Assembly (NCBI GenBank): GCA_037446555.1
Contig: JBBIIK010000004.1
Span: forward strand, 156,909 to 220,908
Direction: 5' to 3'
Length of the DNA: 64,000 nt
Source: JANWVO01 sp037446555
GTDB lineage: Bacteria; Acidobacteriota; Terriglobia; Bryobacterales; Bryobacteraceae
Both the position numbers and the translations under genes were made by a program. The notes beneath the pieces were generated by a model. It was not told the DNA's origin. It searched no databases and was given only the letters and a program-made list of their open reading frames with translations. Below are positions 16,071 to 24,299 of this stretch, one piece after another (positions within the stretch are counted from its first letter, which is position 1; each line of letters starts with the position of its first letter).

Positions 16071-17303
16071 TCAACTCCGGCTGTAGAGGGCCAGCCCCAG
16101 GCGCAGCGCCTCGTCCAGAATGCGGTCCGCCAGCTCGCGCTTCCTCGCGCGCTCGAGTTCGATCACGTCACCCGCCTGCGTCACCAGCGTCACTGCGTTT
16201 TCGTCGCTTTCGAAGCCCAGCCCCTCGGCCGCCACGTTGTTGGCCACCACCATATGGCAGCGCTTGGCCCTGAGTTTGCGTTTCGCCTCGGCCACCACGT
16301 TCTCGGTTTCGGCGGCGAACCCGATCAGGAGTTGGCCGCGCTGAGCACGCTCGATTTCGGCGCCGGCTTCGGCCAGGATGTCGGGCGTCGGGTCCAGCTC
16401 CAGCGACATCCGCGTGGCCGTTTTCTTCAGCTTCTGCGCCGGCACCTGCGCCACGTGATAGTCCGCCACCGCGGCGCTCTTGATCACAATCGTGCATTCC
16501 GGCAGCCGTGCCATCACCGCGTCGCGCATCTGGAGCGCGGTCTCCACGCGCAACGTCTCCACGTGAAGCGGCGGCGCCAGCTCCACCGGACCGCTGACGA
16601 GGATCACTTTTGCGCCGCGCCAGGCCGCGGCCTCGGCCAGCGCATAGCCCATCTTGCCGCTGGAGCGGTTGGAGAGGAAGCGTACGGGGTCGAGCGGCTC
16701 GCGCGTCGGTCCGGCGGTCACCAGCACTGTTTCGCCTTCCAGGTCGTGCCTCTTCGCCAGCAGATAGTGCGCCTCCTCGGCGATCCGCTCCGGCTCCGGC
16801 AGCCGCCCGGCGCCCGTCTCCCCGCAAGCCAGATCGCCCTCCCCGGGCTCCATCACCACGTGTCCGCGCGCCCGCAGGGCGGCCACGTTGGCTTGCGTGG
16901 CGGCGTGACGCCACATCGAGGTGTTCATCGACGGCGCCAGCAGCACCTGCCGGTCGAAGGCGAGGTAAAGCGTGGTGAGGAAGTCGCCTGCCAGCCCGTG
17001 GGCGAACTTCGCCAGCAGGTCCGCCGTGGCAGGCGCGACGATCAGCAGATCGTTCTCGCGCGCCACGCCGATGTGCTCGACGCTCGAGGAAAGCACCTCG
17101 TCCGGCGTGGACCCGAACAGCGAGGTGATCACCTTGCGCCCGGTCAGCGCGGCGAAGGTCAGCGGGCGGATGAACTCTTCCGCCGCCGCAGTCATCACGA
17201 CTTGCGGATCGATGCCGCGGCGCGCCAGCGCGCGCACCAGCTCCGCCGCCTTGTATGCGGCGATTCCGCCGCCTACGCCCACGACCGCGCGCCACGCAGC
17301 CAT
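16071..17303 (-). CDS. coaBC: Bifunctional phosphopantothenoylcysteine decarboxylase / phosphopantothenate-cysteine ligase
   Basis: The 410-residue CoaBC (Dfp) performs two coenzyme A steps: joining cysteine to phosphopantothenate, and decarboxylating the product. The flavin-dependent CoaC half has GGGIAAYKAAELVRAL, the active-site histidine in SSVEHIGVAR, APSMNTSMW and the substrate flap CGETGAGRLPEP. The CoaB half starts at VLVTAGPTREPLDPVRF and keeps NRSSGKMGYALA and the KLKK lysine region. Length is as expected. It lies 13 bases after rpoZ in the yicC-gmk-rpoZ-coaBC order seen in many bacteria. Confidence 0.96.
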   Translation of the reverse strand: MAAWRAVVGVGGGIAAYKAAELVRALARRGIDPQVVMTAAAEEFIRPLTFAALTGRKVITSLFGSTPDEVLSSSVEHIGVARENDLLIVAPATADLLAKFAHGLAGDFLTTLYLAFDRQVLLAPSMNTSMWRHAATQANVAALRARGHVVMEPGEGDLACGETGAGRLPEPERIAEEAHYLLAKRHDLEGETVLVTAGPTREPLDPVRFLSNRSSGKMGYALAEAAAWRGAKVILVSGPVELAPPLHVETLRVETALQMRDAVMARLPECTIVIKSAAVADYHVAQVPAQKLKKTATRMSLELDPTPDILAEAGAEIERAQRGQLLIGFAAETENVVAEAKRKLRAKRCHMVVANNVAAEGLGFESDENAVTLVTQAGDVIELERARKRELADRILDEALRLGLALYSRS

Positions 17304-17316
17304 CGCCGGCTCCGCG

Positions 17317-17562
17317 TCAGATCTGCTCGCCGCCTTCAGGCTGTTCGGAAGCCTGCGTGGACGGATCCCAGTATTCGATCAGCCCGCGCCGCACTTCCTC
17401 CATCGCCATCACCGTCGGTTTCTTGATGGTGCCCGGCAGCAGCGCGCGCTGCCCGCTTTGCAGCTGCCGCGCCCGCTTCGCCGCCACGATGATGAACCGG
17501 TACACACTCTGCTCCGGATCATCCGGAATCACATTGAATGGCCGCCGCGAGTTCTCGCTCAT
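17317..17562 (-). CDS. rpoZ: RNA polymerase omega subunit
   Basis: This 81-residue protein is the omega subunit. The core helix YRFIIVAAKRARQLQSGQ corresponds to the conserved 'R(F/Y)xLVxxAAxRAxQL' segment that clamps the beta' C-terminus, followed by KKPTVMAMEEVRRGLIEY. Its start overlaps the gmk stop as ATGA. Position between gmk and coaBC supports the call, because the protein alone is short and variable. Confidence 0.9.
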   Translation of the reverse strand: MSENSRRPFNVIPDDPEQSVYRFIIVAAKRARQLQSGQRALLPGTIKKPTVMAMEEVRRGLIEYWDPSTQASEQPEGGEQI

Positions 17563-18188
17563 ATCGTTCTCTCTTCCTGCTCGAATGTCGCCAGAATCTG
17601 CCGGACCCGCGCCTGCACCTCCGCGTTCGCCGCGCGCAGCCGCGCTGTCCTCACAATCCACAGCAGGCGTTCGGATGCCGCCTGCAATTCGTCGTTCACC
17701 AGCACGTAATCGTACCGGCCGAATTCCCGGATCTCCCCCGCCGCTTTGGCCAGCCGCTTTCGGATCACGGCCTCGCTGACGTCGCCGCGCGCGCGCAGCC
17801 TCTTCTCCAGCTCTTCGCGCGAGGGTGCCAGGATGAAGATGCTCACGGCTTCGGGGAGCTTTTCCTTCAATTGTCGCGCACCCTGCACGTCGATGTCGAG
17901 CACCACGTCGCGGCCCTCCGCCCGCCCCTGGTCCACGTAGCGGCGGTGCGTCCCGTAGTAGTCCTCGAATACTTGCGCCCACTCGATGAACTCGCCGGCG
18001 TCGATCATCCGCCGGAACTCTTCCCGCGACACAAAATGATACTCGCGGCCTTCCTGCTCCTGCCCCCGCGGCGCGCGCGTCGTGTAGCTGACGGAAAACA
18101 CCAGCCCCGGCTCGTGCTCCAGCAGGCTGTTGACCAGCGTCGACTTGCCCGAGCCCGAAGGGGCGGAAATGATGAATACCTGGCTCAT
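17559..18188 (-). CDS. gmk: Guanylate kinase
   Basis: The 209-residue enzyme converts GMP to GDP. Seen in the sequence are the P-loop ISAPSGSGKSTLV (7-19), the GMP-binding SYTTRAPRGQEQEGREYHFV (34-53), FIEWAQVFEDYYGT and DVQGARQLKEKLP. Length is typical. Both ends are coupled: ATGA with the upstream yicC stop and ATGA with rpoZ downstream. Confidence 0.96.
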   Translation of the reverse strand: MSQVFIISAPSGSGKSTLVNSLLEHEPGLVFSVSYTTRAPRGQEQEGREYHFVSREEFRRMIDAGEFIEWAQVFEDYYGTHRRYVDQGRAEGRDVVLDIDVQGARQLKEKLPEAVSIFILAPSREELEKRLRARGDVSEAVIRKRLAKAAGEIREFGRYDYVLVNDELQAASERLLWIVRTARLRAANAEVQARVRQILATFEQEERTI

Positions 18189-19081
18189 TCCAGATTCAGC
18201 GCCTGTTCCCGGATCCGTTCGATATTGGCCTTGATCTCCAGCGCCAGCGACGTCACGCGCAGTCCGAACTCGCCTGCTCCGCCCGTCTTCGACAGGATTG
18301 TGTTGGTCTCGCGGCTCATCTCCTGCATCAGGAAATCCAGCTTCTTGCCGGCCTCGCCGCCGGCTTCCAGCATCGCATCCAGCTCCTGCGCATGCACCTT
18401 CAGCCGGCCCACCTCCTCGGCGATGTCGGACTTGTCTGCCAGGATCGCCGCCTCTTGCGCCAGCCGCTGCGCGTCCAGGTCCATGCCCTGCGTCAGCTCC
18501 TTCAGCCGCTGCTCCAGCCGCGCGCGGTAGTGCTCCATCGCCGGCATCCGGCATGTCTCCACCGCCTCGACGTCCCGCCGGATCGACTCGTTCAGTTCTT
18601 TGAGGATCCGCTTCAGATCGGCGCCCTCACGCGCCCGGAACTCGTCCAGCGCAGCCAGCGCCGCCTCCGCCGCCTCCACCACCAGCGCCTCCAGACCCTC
18701 CGGCGCCTCTTCCTCTTCCGCCGCCTGTGCCAGCATTCCGGGAATGCGCAGCGCTGTGTCCAGCCGCGGCTCGCCCTCCACGCCGTAGTCCCGCCGCGCC
18801 TCCTCGACCGCCTTGAGATACGCCTCAAACAGCGGGCGGTTCAGCGCCGCTCCCGCGCCTGCGTGCGCTGGCGTGAACTTCACGCGCAGGCTCAGGTGTC
18901 CCCGTTTCACATGCCTATTGGCCGCCGCGCGCAGCGCCGGCTCGAACGCCTCCAGGTTCTCGCCCGTGTGGATGTGCAAGTCCAGCCCGCGGCGGTTCAC
19001 GCTGCGGGCTGTCGCCACTACCTCGCCGAGTTCGTTCGAGCGGCGCGCCCGCGCGTAGCCCGTCATGCTTTTCAGTCTCAT
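18185..19081 (-). CDS. yicC: YicC family endoribonuclease
   Basis: The 298-residue protein begins MRLKSMTGYARA, the family signature, and continues with the SVNRRGLDLHI and KRGHLSLRVKF blocks and a C-terminal DUF1732 region ending in EMSRETNTILSKTG and ALEIKANIERIREQALNLE. YicC proteins are hexameric RNA-binding endoribonucleases in the enterobacteria studied. It starts three bases after the msbA stop and overlaps gmk at its end, an ordering typical of yicC-gmk loci. Confidence 0.95.
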   Translation of the reverse strand: MRLKSMTGYARARRSNELGEVVATARSVNRRGLDLHIHTGENLEAFEPALRAAANRHVKRGHLSLRVKFTPAHAGAGAALNRPLFEAYLKAVEEARRDYGVEGEPRLDTALRIPGMLAQAAEEEEAPEGLEALVVEAAEAALAALDEFRAREGADLKRILKELNESIRRDVEAVETCRMPAMEHYRARLEQRLKELTQGMDLDAQRLAQEAAILADKSDIAEEVGRLKVHAQELDAMLEAGGEAGKKLDFLMQEMSRETNTILSKTGGAGEFGLRVTSLALEIKANIERIREQALNLE

Positions 19082-19084
19082 CTC

Positions 19085-20905
19085 TCAATGCTCCCAGTCC
19101 ACCGACTGCAGCTCGTGCAGCCGCTGATAGATCCCGCCCTGCTCCACCAGTTCGGAGTGCGTGCCCATCTCGGTCACCCGCCCATCGCTCAGCACCACGA
19201 TCCTGTCGGCGCGCCGGATCGTCGAGAGCCGGTGCGCAATCACGATCACCGTCCGGTTCGCCATCAGGTTCGCCAGCGCCCGCTGCACCAGCGCCTCGCT
19301 CTCCGTGTCGAGCTGCGACGTTGCCTCATCCAGCACGAGGATGGGCGCGTTCTTCAGCAGCGCGCGCGCAATCGCCAGCCGTTGCCGCTGCCCGCCGCTC
19401 AGCTTCGTGCCGCGCTCCCCCACCACGGTGTCGTAGCCCAGCGGCAACTCGCAAATGAAATCGTGCGCCATCGCCGCCTTTGCGGCTTCTTCCACTTCCT
19501 CGCGCGTGGCATCCGGGCGCCCGTAGCGAATGTTCGCTTCCACCGTGTCGTTGAACAGAAACGTCTCCTGCCCGACCATCGCGATCTGGCGCCGCAGCGA
19601 TTTCAGCGTGAACTCCCGGATGTCTGTCCCGTCGATCCGCACCGCCCCTTCCGTCGGATCGTAGAACCGCACCAGCAGTGCCGCCAGCGTCGTTTTTCCC
19701 GCGCCGCTCGGCCCTACCGCCGCCGCCACTTCGCCCTTCTCCACGCGCAGAGTCACGTCCTTCAGGGCCTCTCCGTTCTGCGCGTCCGGATACCGGAAGC
19801 TTACCTGGTCAAACTCGATCGCTTCCCGCAGCCCGGTGAGTTCCCGCGCGCCTGGCCGTTCGCTCACCAGCGGCTTGCGGTCCAAGTATTCGAACACGCG
19901 CTGGCTTGCGCCGGCTGCCTGCTGGAAGATGTTGTGGATTCCGGCCAGCCGCTTCACCGGCTCGTACAGCAGCAGCAATGCCGTGACGAACGACATGAAG
20001 TCGCCTGTGGTCATCTGCCCGGCTTTGATCTGCTCCCGCGCGTAGGTCAGCAGGCCCACGATTGTCACCGCGCCGAAGAATTCGATGGTCGGCGAGGGCA
20101 GTCCCTGCATGGCGATGTATTTCAGGCTCGCCTGCCGGAAACGCTGCGCCACACGCCGGAACTTGGCGCTTTCCATGGCTTCCGCCGTGAAGCTCTTGAC
20201 CACGGAGTGCCCGCTGAAGCCCTCCTGCAGGATCTCGCTCATCGCCGCGGCCTCGTCCTGCGCTCTCCGCGTGCTCTTGCGGATCCGCTTGCCCAGGCGC
20301 GCCGTGGGCAGCAGCACGAAGGGCAGCACGGTCAGCGAAACCAGCGCCAGCTTCCAGTCGTTCTGCACCAGCACGTAGCACATGCCCGCCGCCGCGAAGG
20401 TCTGCCGGAACCAGTCCGCCAGCATCTGCGACACCGCCAGCTGGATCTTCTCGATGTCGCTCAGGATCGACGACATCAGCCGCCCTGTCGAATGCGAGCT
20501 GAAGAACGCGTGCTCCTCGCGGATCACCTTGTCGAATGTCTTCTGCCGGAGGTCGGTCACCGCCCCCAGCCCCGCGTAGCTGATTAGGTAGTTCCCCAGG
20601 TAGTCGGCGATTCCCTTAACGAAGAAGACCATCAAGATCGCAATGGCCACCATCGTCCAGACGTTGTGGACAGGGAAGGGGATCAGTTGGTCCAGATACA
20701 ATTCCACGCCCGTCCACCTCGGCACCGGCAGCGGCATGCGCGCCTCCGGGGAGGACGGCTCCAGCACGCGGTCGAACACTGGCTTCAGAAGCACAGGCAG
20801 CATGGCGCGCCCTGCGCCGGAGACCAGCATCAAGAACACCGCCACGGCGAGCACAGGCGTGTAGCGCCGCGCATAGGCCAGCAGCCGCAATGTCTCTCTC
20901 ACCAT
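19085..20905 (-). CDS. msbA: MsbA-type lipid/multidrug ABC exporter
   Basis: A 606-residue half-transporter with six predicted membrane helices (about 1-320) fused to an ATPase. The ATPase has Walker A VGPSGAGKTT, Q-loop VGQETFLFN, signature LSGGQRQRLAIARAL, Walker B PILVLDEATSQLD and the H-loop IAHRLSTIRRAD. Flipping lipid A-core across the inner membrane is the likely job, because it sits directly after a GT9 (heptosyltransferase-like) gene and a Trm112-like gene, which recalls the E. coli msbA-lpxK-ycaR region; lpxK itself is absent here. ATG at 20905 is used; a GTG three bases later would give a GTGA overlap with the upstream gene. Confidence 0.88.
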   Translation of the reverse strand: MVRETLRLLAYARRYTPVLAVAVFLMLVSGAGRAMLPVLLKPVFDRVLEPSSPEARMPLPVPRWTGVELYLDQLIPFPVHNVWTMVAIAILMVFFVKGIADYLGNYLISYAGLGAVTDLRQKTFDKVIREEHAFFSSHSTGRLMSSILSDIEKIQLAVSQMLADWFRQTFAAAGMCYVLVQNDWKLALVSLTVLPFVLLPTARLGKRIRKSTRRAQDEAAAMSEILQEGFSGHSVVKSFTAEAMESAKFRRVAQRFRQASLKYIAMQGLPSPTIEFFGAVTIVGLLTYAREQIKAGQMTTGDFMSFVTALLLLYEPVKRLAGIHNIFQQAAGASQRVFEYLDRKPLVSERPGARELTGLREAIEFDQVSFRYPDAQNGEALKDVTLRVEKGEVAAAVGPSGAGKTTLAALLVRFYDPTEGAVRIDGTDIREFTLKSLRRQIAMVGQETFLFNDTVEANIRYGRPDATREEVEEAAKAAMAHDFICELPLGYDTVVGERGTKLSGGQRQRLAIARALLKNAPILVLDEATSQLDTESEALVQRALANLMANRTVIVIAHRLSTIRRADRIVVLSDGRVTEMGTHSELVEQGGIYQRLHELQSVDWEH

Positions 20906-21813
20906 GCGCGCGCCCTCAACCGCTCGGCCGCTTCCGCCGCGCAATCCACCGGGATCGCATTGAGACCTTCGGGCGAGTGCAGCACCTCCGCCTCGGCGCG
21001 CCACGGGCCCCAGATCCGCGGGTCGGACCGTCCGAACAGCACCACGGCCGGCACGCCCAGCGCCGCCGCCATGTGCGCCGGGCCGCTATCGTTGCCCGCA
21101 AACAGCTTCGCTCCGGCGATCCACCCCTTCACCTCGCCGAGCGGCGCGCCCTGCACGCATTCGAATTCCGCCAATGGCGCGAAGTCATCCGCGGCGGCGC
21201 CCAGCACCACCACCTCCAGCCCGTGCCCGCGCCTCAGGAGCCGGCCCAGCTCAACAAACCGCTCTGCCGGCCAGCGTTTGTCCGCCGCCGCAGCGAAGGG
21301 ATGGATCACCGCGTAGGGCGAGCGGCGCGGCGGCGAGGCGCCGTACAACCGCGCCTTCGGGATCTCGGCGCGGAGCACGCCGAGATAAAACATGGCCGAT
21401 GCCAAATGTTCGGCCGTATGGACCACCCGTTCCTCGCCCAGAATCTCTTGCGCCCGCGGGATGCGCACGTGGTAGGTCCACGCGAACCGGTGGTGCCCGA
21501 ACCCCGCGCGCAGCCGCGCCCCGCTCGCCAGCATCAGCCACGCGCTGCGCGTTCCGCCATGCAGGTTCACCGCCAGCTCCGGCTGCCATGCGCGAACGGA
21601 TGCCGCCAGCGGATCAAGAATCGCGTCCACCGCCGGGTGATGCTCGAAGACCGCTGCAAAGCGCGGCTCCACGGCCACCGCCACGCGCAGGTCCGGCCGA
21701 AAGGCGTGCAGCAGCTCGAGCGCGGGCGTCGTCAGAACGCAATCGCCCAGCGACCGCAGGCGCACCATCAGCACCCGCGCCCCCGGGCTCAGGCTGTCGA
21801 GCGCAGGCGCCAT
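20899..21813 (-). CDS. Glycosyltransferase family 9 (heptosyltransferase-like)
   Basis: The 304-residue protein has the two Rossmann halves of family 9 transferases: RVLMVRLRSLGDCVLTTPALELLHAFRPDL at the N-terminus, then PYAVIHPFAAAADKRWPAERFVEL, and the nucleotide-sugar site GAKLFAGNDSGPAHMAAALGVPAVVLFGRSDPRIWGP. ADP-heptose transfer to the lipopolysaccharide core in the cytoplasm is the usual role; the exact sugar cannot be read from sequence. It starts eight bases after the Trm112-like gene and leads into msbA, which fits an envelope-glycolipid unit. Confidence 0.9.
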   Translation of the reverse strand: MAPALDSLSPGARVLMVRLRSLGDCVLTTPALELLHAFRPDLRVAVAVEPRFAAVFEHHPAVDAILDPLAASVRAWQPELAVNLHGGTRSAWLMLASGARLRAGFGHHRFAWTYHVRIPRAQEILGEERVVHTAEHLASAMFYLGVLRAEIPKARLYGASPPRRSPYAVIHPFAAAADKRWPAERFVELGRLLRRGHGLEVVVLGAAADDFAPLAEFECVQGAPLGEVKGWIAGAKLFAGNDSGPAHMAAALGVPAVVLFGRSDPRIWGPWRAEAEVLHSPEGLNAIPVDCAAEAAERLRARAW

Positions 21814-21821
21814 GCGTGCGG

Positions 21822-21992
21822 CTACTCTTCGATCGTCGCCTCGCTCACCAGCATCACCGGGATGTCTTCCCGGATGGGATACACGCGGCGGCACTTGGGG
21901 CACTTCAGCCCTTGCTGGTCCTCGGTCAGCTGCACGGGCTCCTTGCAGACCGGACACACCAGAATGTCGAGAAGATCCTGACTGATCGCCAT
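21822..21992 (-). CDS. Trm112-like zinc-ribbon protein (UPF0434/YcaR)
   Basis: A 56-residue protein too short for many gene finders. It begins MAISQDLLDILVCPVCKEP and has a second CPKC pair before RRVYPIREDIPVMLVSEA, exactly the layout of the Trm112-like UPF0434 family: CPxC, about 16 residues, CPKC, then YPIxxxIPVML. Related proteins activate methyltransferases, but the bacterial version's role is not settled. It sits between eda and the GT9 gene, eight bases before the latter. Confidence 0.93.
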   Translation of the reverse strand: MAISQDLLDILVCPVCKEPVQLTEDQQGLKCPKCRRVYPIREDIPVMLVSEATIEE

Positions 21993-22019
21993 GGACTCCC
22001 TGATTTTAGCAGAGCGCCC

Positions 22020-22682
22020 TCAGGCGCCCCTCATCTCCTCGCGCGCCTTCCGGATCACTTCCAGGAACTGCCGCGCCCGCTCCTCGAACACCTCGAACCG
22101 GCCCTCTTTGATCGTCTTGGCGTCTACCAGCTCTCCGCCCACCGCCACCGCGCACGCCCCGGCCTTCAGGAAATCGCCTGCCGTCGTCAGGCTCACGCCG
22201 CCCGTGGGAATCAGTTCGATCTGCGGGAAAGGCCCTTTCAGCGCCTTGATGTACTTCGCCCCGCCGACGTTGTCGCACGGGAATACCTTCACGATGTCGG
22301 CGCCCGCCTCCCACGCCGCCAGCACCTCCGTCGGCGTCAGCGCGCCGGGCATGATCGGTTTCGAATAGCGGCGCGCCATCTCGATGGTCTTCGGATTCAG
22401 CGCCGGCGTCACGAAGAACTGCGCTCCGGCCAGCATGCAGATGCGGCATGTTTCCGCATCGAGCACCGTGCCCGCGCCCAGCACCATCCGGTCGCCGAAC
22501 TGATCGGCCAGCTTCTCCAGCACCTTCACCGCGCCTGGCACGGTCATGGTCACTTCGGCCGCGCGGATTCCTCCCCGGTAAATCGCCTCGATCGCCTTGT
22601 AGGCGCCCTCGGCCGAAGGCGCGCGCACCACCGGAACGATGCCGATCTCCAGAATCGAGGAGAGAATCGTCTCTTTTTTCAT
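22020..22682 (-). CDS. eda: KDPG/KHG aldolase
   Basis: The 220-residue class I aldolase cleaves 2-keto-3-deoxy-6-phosphogluconate (or 4-hydroxy-2-oxoglutarate) to pyruvate. Key residues are visible: the general-base glutamate in RAAEVTM (E43), the Schiff-base lysine in DIVKVFPCD (K132), and GAGTVLDAE and IPTGGVSL in the phosphate site. Its ATG is 47 bases from the divergent cyclophilin start, so the two share a short promoter region. No Entner-Doudoroff partner (edd) lies beside it. Confidence 0.94.
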   Translation of the reverse strand: MKKETILSSILEIGIVPVVRAPSAEGAYKAIEAIYRGGIRAAEVTMTVPGAVKVLEKLADQFGDRMVLGAGTVLDAETCRICMLAGAQFFVTPALNPKTIEMARRYSKPIMPGALTPTEVLAAWEAGADIVKVFPCDNVGGAKYIKALKGPFPQIELIPTGGVSLTTAGDFLKAGACAVAVGGELVDAKTIKEGRFEVFEERARQFLEVIRKAREEMRGA

Positions 22683-22729
22683 GCTTCGATCCTATCACCG
22701 CCGCTCCGCCGCCGCGCTATCCTGTCACC

Positions 22730-23449
22730 ATGAAGCAGTTTGGCCTGATGCTCTCCAGCGCTTTGATCGTACTGGCTGTGGCCGCCGGGCAGACGCAGCC
22801 GCCGGCCGGGACGCCCGCCCGTGAGAACGGCCTCTATGCCACCATTGGCGTGTCCCACGGCAAGGAGCCGATGGGCAGGATTGTTCTGAAGCTCTACGAG
22901 GCGGAATCCCCCATCACCGTCCGCAACTTTGTCGATCTCGCCCTCGGGCGCAAAGCATGGTCTGACCCGAAGACCGGCGCGCGCGTGCGGCGTCCGCTTT
23001 ACAACGGCCTCACCTTTCACCGCGTGATCCCGGGATTCATGATCCAGGGCGGCGATCCGCTCGGCAATGGCACGGGTGGCACGGCCGTCATCAAGGACGA
23101 GTTCCACCCCACGCTCAAGTTCGACATCCCCGGACGCCTCGCCATGGCCAACGCCGGGCCCAACACCGGCTCCTGCCAGTTCTTCATCACGGAAGTTCCC
23201 ACGCCCCACCTGAACGGCAAGCACACCATCTTCGGCCAGGTGGTCGAAGGGCAGGATTTGGTGGGCAAGATCGCGCGCGTTTCCCGCGGCGCCAACGACA
23301 AGCCCGTCACGCCGGTCATCATGACCAAAGTGAGCATCGAGCGCGTCGGCCCGGCTCCAGAGGGCGGCATCGTGCTGACGCCGCCGGCGAAGCCCGCTGC
23401 GAAGAAGGCCACGCCTGCTGCAAAACCGAAGGCCCCGGCGTCGAAGTAG
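22730..23449 (+). CDS. Secreted cyclophilin-type peptidyl-prolyl isomerase with Lys/Ala/Pro tail
   Basis: A 239-residue exported protein: a signal peptide (MKQFGLMLSSALIVLAVAAG), then a cyclophilin core with ESPITVRNFVDLA, YNGLTFHRVIPGFMIQGGDPLGNGTGG, FHPTLKFDIPGRLAMANAGPNTGSCQFFIT and LNGKHTIFGQVVEGQD. The FHRVIPxFMIQGGD and QFFIT stretches hold the active-site Arg, Phe and Gln. It would speed proline isomerisation of exported proteins in the periplasm. The last 30 residues (PAKPAAKKATPAAKPKAPASK) are a lysine/alanine/proline tail not needed for catalysis. Confidence 0.93.
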   Translation: MKQFGLMLSSALIVLAVAAGQTQPPAGTPARENGLYATIGVSHGKEPMGRIVLKLYEAESPITVRNFVDLALGRKAWSDPKTGARVRRPLYNGLTFHRVIPGFMIQGGDPLGNGTGGTAVIKDEFHPTLKFDIPGRLAMANAGPNTGSCQFFITEVPTPHLNGKHTIFGQVVEGQDLVGKIARVSRGANDKPVTPVIMTKVSIERVGPAPEGGIVLTPPAKPAAKKATPAAKPKAPASK

Positions 23450-23521
23450 CCGGCAGATCCCTGACCCAGGCCGCCTTCGCCCGCGGCAATCCTCCGTGCC
23501 GCAGGGCCGATCTGTCCGTTC

Positions 23522-23794
23522 TTATGTTCCGGCGCGGCCCCTGGCGCGGCCGCGCTGCGCCTGGAGTCTCCACCATTTACCCTCCTCATCCCGCCACAGT
23601 AAGTACACGGCCCCGGCGGCGCGCACGCGGAAGCAGGACTTGCCCGGCTCGTACCACTGCTCCAGAACGTCCTCAACCTCGAACGCCTTGCCGCCCCAAC
23701 GAAACCTCAGCGGGCGCTCCTCGCCCTTGTAGCCCGCATAGCAATCCACTTCGATCTCCGCCGGCGCGCCGCCGGGCGTGTCCAAAGGGCCCAC
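23522..23794 (-). CDS. Small conserved protein of unknown function
   Basis: This 90-residue protein (GTG start at 23794) contains IEVDCYAGYKGEERPLRFRWGGKAFEVEDVLEQWYEPGKSCFRVRAAGAVYLLWRDEEGKWW. I recognise the pattern of a small beta-barrel-like protein found beside other genes in GC-rich bacteria but cannot name a family with certainty. The tail is arginine-rich. It is transcribed divergently from the 23820 gene with only 25 bases between starts. Confidence 0.7.
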   Translation of the reverse strand: MGPLDTPGGAPAEIEVDCYAGYKGEERPLRFRWGGKAFEVEDVLEQWYEPGKSCFRVRAAGAVYLLWRDEEGKWWRLQAQRGRARGRAGT

Positions 23795-23819
23795 GCCCCC
23801 ATGCTACGCTTTCACTGTC

Positions 23820-24281
23820 ATGAAGTTGAGCGACGCTTTCCTGGCGCAGGGCGAACAGGGCTTCGCCGATCTGCTGCGCCGGGTCTCCATCAGCCGTTTG
23901 AAGACCTACCAGCTGTATGAGCCGCTGAAAGTCCGCACTCATCTGCACAAGCTGAACAGCGAGACGCTGCGCAAGGCGGCTCCGCGCCTCTGGGAGCGGC
24001 TCGGGCAGGGTGATGAAGATCTGGCTTCGGATCTGGCGCAGGCAGTGCTGGTCTGCCACCTCGACATGATCATCGCCACGCTCGACCTGCTCGGCATTCC
24101 CCACCAGGACGGCTTCTTCGCCAAGGATGCCGACGTGAGCTCCTTCCTGACCGAAGGCTGGCAGCAGCGTGCCTACGACGCGCTCAGGGACCGCTTCCCG
24201 CCGCAGGTGCTCGCCTTCTACCTCAACCACCTCGGCATCGAAACAGGCAAAGCGCAGGATCTCTTCCATCCGGCATCCTGA
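23820..24281 (+). CDS. Conserved protein of unknown function
   Basis: A 153-residue, mostly helical soluble protein. Visible features are an amphipathic start (MKLSDAFLAQGEQGFADLLRRVSISRLKTYQLYEPLKVRTHLHKLNSETLRKAAPRLWERL), an acidic stretch DEDLASDLAQAVLVCHLDMIIATLDLLGIPHQDGFF, and a C-terminal part with PPQVLAFYLNHLGIE. No catalytic motif or membrane segment is seen. The reading frame and codon use look genuine. It converges on the large BNR protein gene with 18 bases between stops. Confidence 0.72.
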   Translation: MKLSDAFLAQGEQGFADLLRRVSISRLKTYQLYEPLKVRTHLHKLNSETLRKAAPRLWERLGQGDEDLASDLAQAVLVCHLDMIIATLDLLGIPHQDGFFAKDADVSSFLTEGWQQRAYDALRDRFPPQVLAFYLNHLGIETGKAQDLFHPAS

Positions 24282-24299
24282 CGCCCCCGCCGGCGGCGC

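Noticed and set aside
18392..20587. Long open frame on the plus strand opposite msbA and yicC
   Set aside because: It mirrors real genes with strong family motifs; its residues are the histidine/arginine/glutamine-rich kind produced by GC-rich antisense reading.
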